Shown: positions 60,701-64,000 of the stretch, piece by piece
Position numbering within the stretch: position 1 is the stretch's first letter
Layout: the number at the start of each line of letters is the position of its first letter
DNA from: Glandiceps talaboti
Taxonomy: Eukaryota > Hemichordata > Enteropneusta > Spengelidae
Direction: 5' to 3'
Assembly (NCBI RefSeq): GCF_964340395.1
Contig: NC_135559.1
Span: 19,984,650-20,048,649, forward strand
Length of the DNA stretch: 64,000 bases
Program-made: the position numbers and the translations under genes
The notes under the pieces: generated by a model
What the model was told of the DNA's origin: nothing
Seen by the model: only the letters and a program-made list of their open reading frames with translations
The model's database searches: none

Positions 60701-63700
60701 CAACAAAACCCAATGACCATTTTCAGTAATTTTACAATTCCAAAATCTTCACTTACTTCTTCCGCTTCTTGAGTGGCTGTCTGATGTTCATCTGCCATCT
60801 GTTTTCGTGCCATCTTCCTTGGCCTTGGAGTTCCATCCTGAAAGGAATGAATCAAACAATACAGTATAAACTTATTGATGGAATGAAATAACAGTCATTT
60901 AGATTCTAATATTTACTCTTAAAGTTGCAACTACTCAATTTAACCTTTTTGTAAAGATAGTACTACGGATAATAAAATTATGTTAATCTCCAGAATATTA
61001 CTTCATTCTAGTACCAACCTACTTGTGACGTAAGGTTGTCACTACTTGTTACATGCTTAGTACTGACAAAAGAACCTTTAGATAAATTGTACTTTCCCAT
61101 TGCTGAAGGAAAAAAATATTGGGCAACAAAACCTAATGACCATTTTCAGTAATTTTACAATTCCAAAATCTTCACTTACTTCTTCCGCTTCTTGATTGGC
61201 TGTCTGATGTTCATCTGCCATCTGTTTTCGTGCCATCTTCCTTGGCCTTGGAGTTCCATCCTGAAAGGAATGAATCAAACAATACAGAATAGACTTATTG
61301 ATGGAATGAAATAACAGTCAATTAGATTCTAATAATTACTCTTAAAGTTGCAACTAGTCAATTAAACTTTTTGTAAAGATAGTACTACGGATAATAAAAT
61401 TATCTTAATCTCGAAAATATTACTTCATTCAGCGACAATCTCCTTGTGATGTAAGGTTGTCACTACTTCTTATATGCTTAGTACTGACAAAAGACCCTTT
61501 AGATAACTTGTACTTTCCATTGCTGAAGGAAACAAATATAGGGCAACAAAACCTAATGACCATTTTCAGTAATTTTACAATTCCAAAATCTTCACTTACT
61601 TCTTCCGCTTCTTGAGTGGCTGTCTGATATTCATCTGCCATCTGTGTTCGTGCCATCTTCCTTGGCTTTGGAGTGGTCCATCCTGAAAGGAATGAATCAA
61701 ACAATACAGTATAAACTTATTGATGGAATGAAATAACAGTCAATTAGATTCTAATATTTACTCTTAAAGTTGCCACTACTCAATTTAACCTCTTTGTAAA
61801 GATAGTACTACGGATAATAAAATTATGTTAATCAACTTAATCTCCAAAATATTACTTCATTCAGCTACAATCTACTTGTGACTAAGGTTGTCACTACTTG
61901 TTATGTGCTTAGTACTGACAAAAGACCCTTTAGATAACTTGTACTTTCCATTGCTGAAGGAAACAAATATTGGGCAACAAAACCCAATGACCATTTTCAG
62001 TAATTTTACAATTCAAAATCTTCACTTACTTCTTCCGCTTCTTAAGTGGCTGTCTGATGTTCATCTGCCATCTGTGTTCGTGCCATCTTCCTTGGCCTTG
62101 GAGTTCCATCCTGAAAGGAATGAATCAAACAATACAGTATAAACTTATTGATGGAATGAAATAACAGTCATTTAGATACTAATATTTACTCTTAAAGTAG
62201 CCACTACTCAATTTAACCTTATTGAAAAGATATTACTGTGGAAAATAAAATTATGTTAATCTCCAAACTATAACTCCATTCAAGTACCAACCTACTTGTG
62301 ACGTAAGGTTGTCATTACTTGTTATATGCTTAGTACTGACAAAAGAACCTTTTGATAACTTGTACTTTCCCATTGCTGAAGGAAAAAAATATTGGGCAAC
62401 AAAACCTAATGACCATTTTCAGTAATTTTACAATTCCAAAATCTTCACTTACTTCTTCCGCTTCTTGATTGGCTGTCTGGTGTTCATCTGCCATCTGCCA
62501 TCTGTTTTCGTGCCATCTTCCTTGGCCTTGGAGTTTCATCCTGAAAGGAATGAATCAAACAATACAATATGAACTTATTGATGGAATGAAATAACAGTCA
62601 TTTAGATACTAATATTTACTCTTAAAGTTGCCACTACTCAATTTAACCTTTTTGTAAAGATATTACTACGGATAATAAAATTATGTTAATCTCCAAAATA
62701 TTACTTCATTCTAGTACCAACCTACTTGTGACGTAAGGTTGTCACTACTTGTTACATGCTTAGTACTGACAAAAGAACCTTTTGATAACTTGTACTTTCC
62801 CATTGCTGAAGGAAAAAAATATATTGGGCAACAAAACCTAATGACCATTTTCAGTAATTTTACAATTCCAAAATCTTCACTTACTTCTTCCGCTTCTTGA
62901 TTGGCTGTCTGATGTTCATCTGCCATCTGTTTTCGTGCCATCTTCCTTGGCCTTGGAGTTCCATTCCATCCTGAAAGGAATGAATCAAACAATACAGAAT
63001 AGACTTATTGATGGAATGAAATGACAGTCATTTAGATACTAATATTTACTCTTAAAGTTGCAACTACTTAATTTAACCTTTTTGTAAAGATATTACTACG
63101 GATAATAAAATTATCTTAATCTCGAAAATATTACTTCATTCAGCGACAATCTCCTTGTGATGTAAGGTTGTCACTACTTCTTATGTGCTTAGTACTGACA
63201 AAAGACCCTTTAGATAACTTGTACTTTCCATTGCTGAAGGAAACAAATATTGGGCAACAAAACTTAATGACCATTTTCAGTAATTTTACAATTCCAAAAT
63301 CTTCACTTACTTCTTCCGCTTCTTGAGTGGCTGTCTGATATTCATCTGCCATCTGTGTTCGTGCCATCTTCCTTGGCCTTGGAGTGGTCCATCCTGAAAG
63401 GAATGAATCAAACAATACAGTATGAACTTATTGATGGAATTAAATAACAGTCAATTAGATTCTAATATTTACTCTTAAAGTTGCCACTACTCAATTTAAC
63501 CTTTTTGTAAAGATAGTACTACGGATAATAAAATTATGTTAATCAACTTAATCTCCAAAATATTACTTCATTCAGCTACAATCTACTTGTGACTAAGGTT
63601 GTCACTACTTGTTATGTGCTTAGTACTGACAAAAGACCCTTTACATAACTTGTACTTTCCATTGTTGAAGGAAACAAATATTGGGCAACAAAACCTAATG

Positions 63701-64000
63701 ACCATTTTCAGTAATTTTACAATTCCAAAATCTTCACTTACTTCTTCCGCTTCTTGAGTGGCTGTCTGATGTTCATCTGCCATCTGTTTTCGTGCCATCT
63801 TCCTTGGCCTTGGAGTTCCATCCTGAAAGGAATGAATCAAACAATACAATATGAACTTATTGATGGAATGAAATAACAGTCATTTAGATACTAATATTTA
63901 CTCTTAAAGTTGCAACTACTTAATTTAACCTTTTTGTAAAGATATTACTACGGATAATAAAATTATGTTAATCTCCAAAATATAACTTTATTCAGCTACA
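54750..64000 (-). repeat. Higher-order repeat, second period (partial, modules 38-58)
   Basis: The same unit order recurs at an offset of 13739 bp (41317 to 55056, 42595 to 56334), then 13303 after loss of one unit at about 56880, then 13723 after gain of one unit (module 59077-59157), then 13300 after another loss near 63.2 kb. 81-nt modules begin at 55056, 56965, 57386, 57806, 58657, 59077, 59497, 59917, 60337, 60757, 61180, 62030 (TAA stop, as at 48307) and 63742; 88-nt at 55477, 55904, 56334 and 62453; 83-nt at 58226, 61600 and 63311; 86-nt at 62885. Confidence 0.85.

Larger units (their letters stand above)
37468..64000 (-). repeat. Tandem array of a ~420-bp unit, each with an exon-like 81-nt module (58 modules in window)
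   Basis: The array runs off the right edge. Read on the - strand, each module-bearing unit has a pyrimidine-rich tract ending TTTCAG, then a purine-rich module usually of 81 nt, then the donor GTAAGTG and about 340 nt of AT-rich sequence. The module reads DGTPRPRKMARKQMADEHQT followed by A(T/N)QEAEE in phase 0, a charged, probably helical or disordered 27-residue repeat. Variable positions are R/W5, R/K/T11-12, N/T22 and H/Y18. Frames continue past the donor into VSEDFGIVKLLKMV, but that is intron-like. Thirty-six modules are 81 nt and open, three 81-nt modules carry a stop, and nineteen have other lengths (83, 86, 88, 95 or 42 nt). I recognise no protein family. It is either a giant exon array or an exon-derived satellite. 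Confidence 0.9.

Noticed and set aside
37468-64000. CRISPR-like array
   Set aside because: The repeat unit is about 420 bp with no short repeat/spacer alternation, and the surrounding genes are eukaryotic with introns.
37468-64000. Tandemly duplicated complete small genes (one 85-91-residue protein per unit)
   Set aside because: The longer frames run through a consensus GTAAGTG donor into AT-rich sequence whose C-terminal reading varies between units (YKLSKGSFVS or VQVIKRFFCQ) because of a one-base indel; only the 27-codon module looks exon-like.

Overview
The window is intron-rich, AT-rich animal DNA with many LINE, SINE and MITE remnants. It suggests an invertebrate bilaterian, probably marine; I cannot narrow it to a phylum from sequence alone. 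Two conserved genes lie tail to tail in the left third. The 3' half of a C5orf34-like gene runs on the + strand (exons from 127 to 3675, 5' part outside the window). A complete seven-coding-exon CAB39/MO25 gene runs on the - strand (ATG at 17790, stop at 7795). All CAB39 exon phases join cleanly to give a 336-residue protein, the scaffold of the LKB1-STRAD kinase complex.

CAB39 introns carry a gypsy-like pol fragment (9.57-10.77 kb), a tRNA-derived SINE (11.24-11.59 kb), three minisatellites (8.23, 12.54 and 14.24 kb), a broken LINE ORF1 (15.05-15.83 kb), a long (AT)n run and a 134-nt palindrome. From 17.8 to 37.4 kb I recognise no functional gene. This stretch holds a TIR-bounded non-autonomous element (20.68-22.74 kb), a decayed LINE reverse transcriptase cut by a 1.5-kb foldback element (24.55-27.06 kb), a second LINE with ORF1 and endonuclease remnants (29.27-30.0 kb), a third RT remnant (30.67-31.09 kb), and an exon-less, deletion-riddled duplicate of the C5orf34-like introns and 3' flank (32.0-34.92 kb).

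From about 37.47 kb to the end the window is one tandem array of a roughly 420-bp unit, 58 module-bearing copies here and continuing past the right edge. It is interrupted once by a 5'-truncated LINE (38599-40193) flanked by a 5-bp target duplication. On the - strand every module-bearing unit has the layout of an exon: a pyrimidine-rich tract ending in TTTCAG, a usually 81-nt purine-rich open frame (27 codons), and the donor GAA|GTAAGTG. Units are organised in a higher-order repeat of about 13.7 kb. Thirty-six of the modules are 81 nt and open in the same phase; others have 83, 86, 88 or 95 nt, one has 42 nt, and three carry stops. The array is therefore either a hugely amplified exon of a - strand gene with many decayed copies, or a satellite built from a captured exon. 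This is the most unusual feature of the window.
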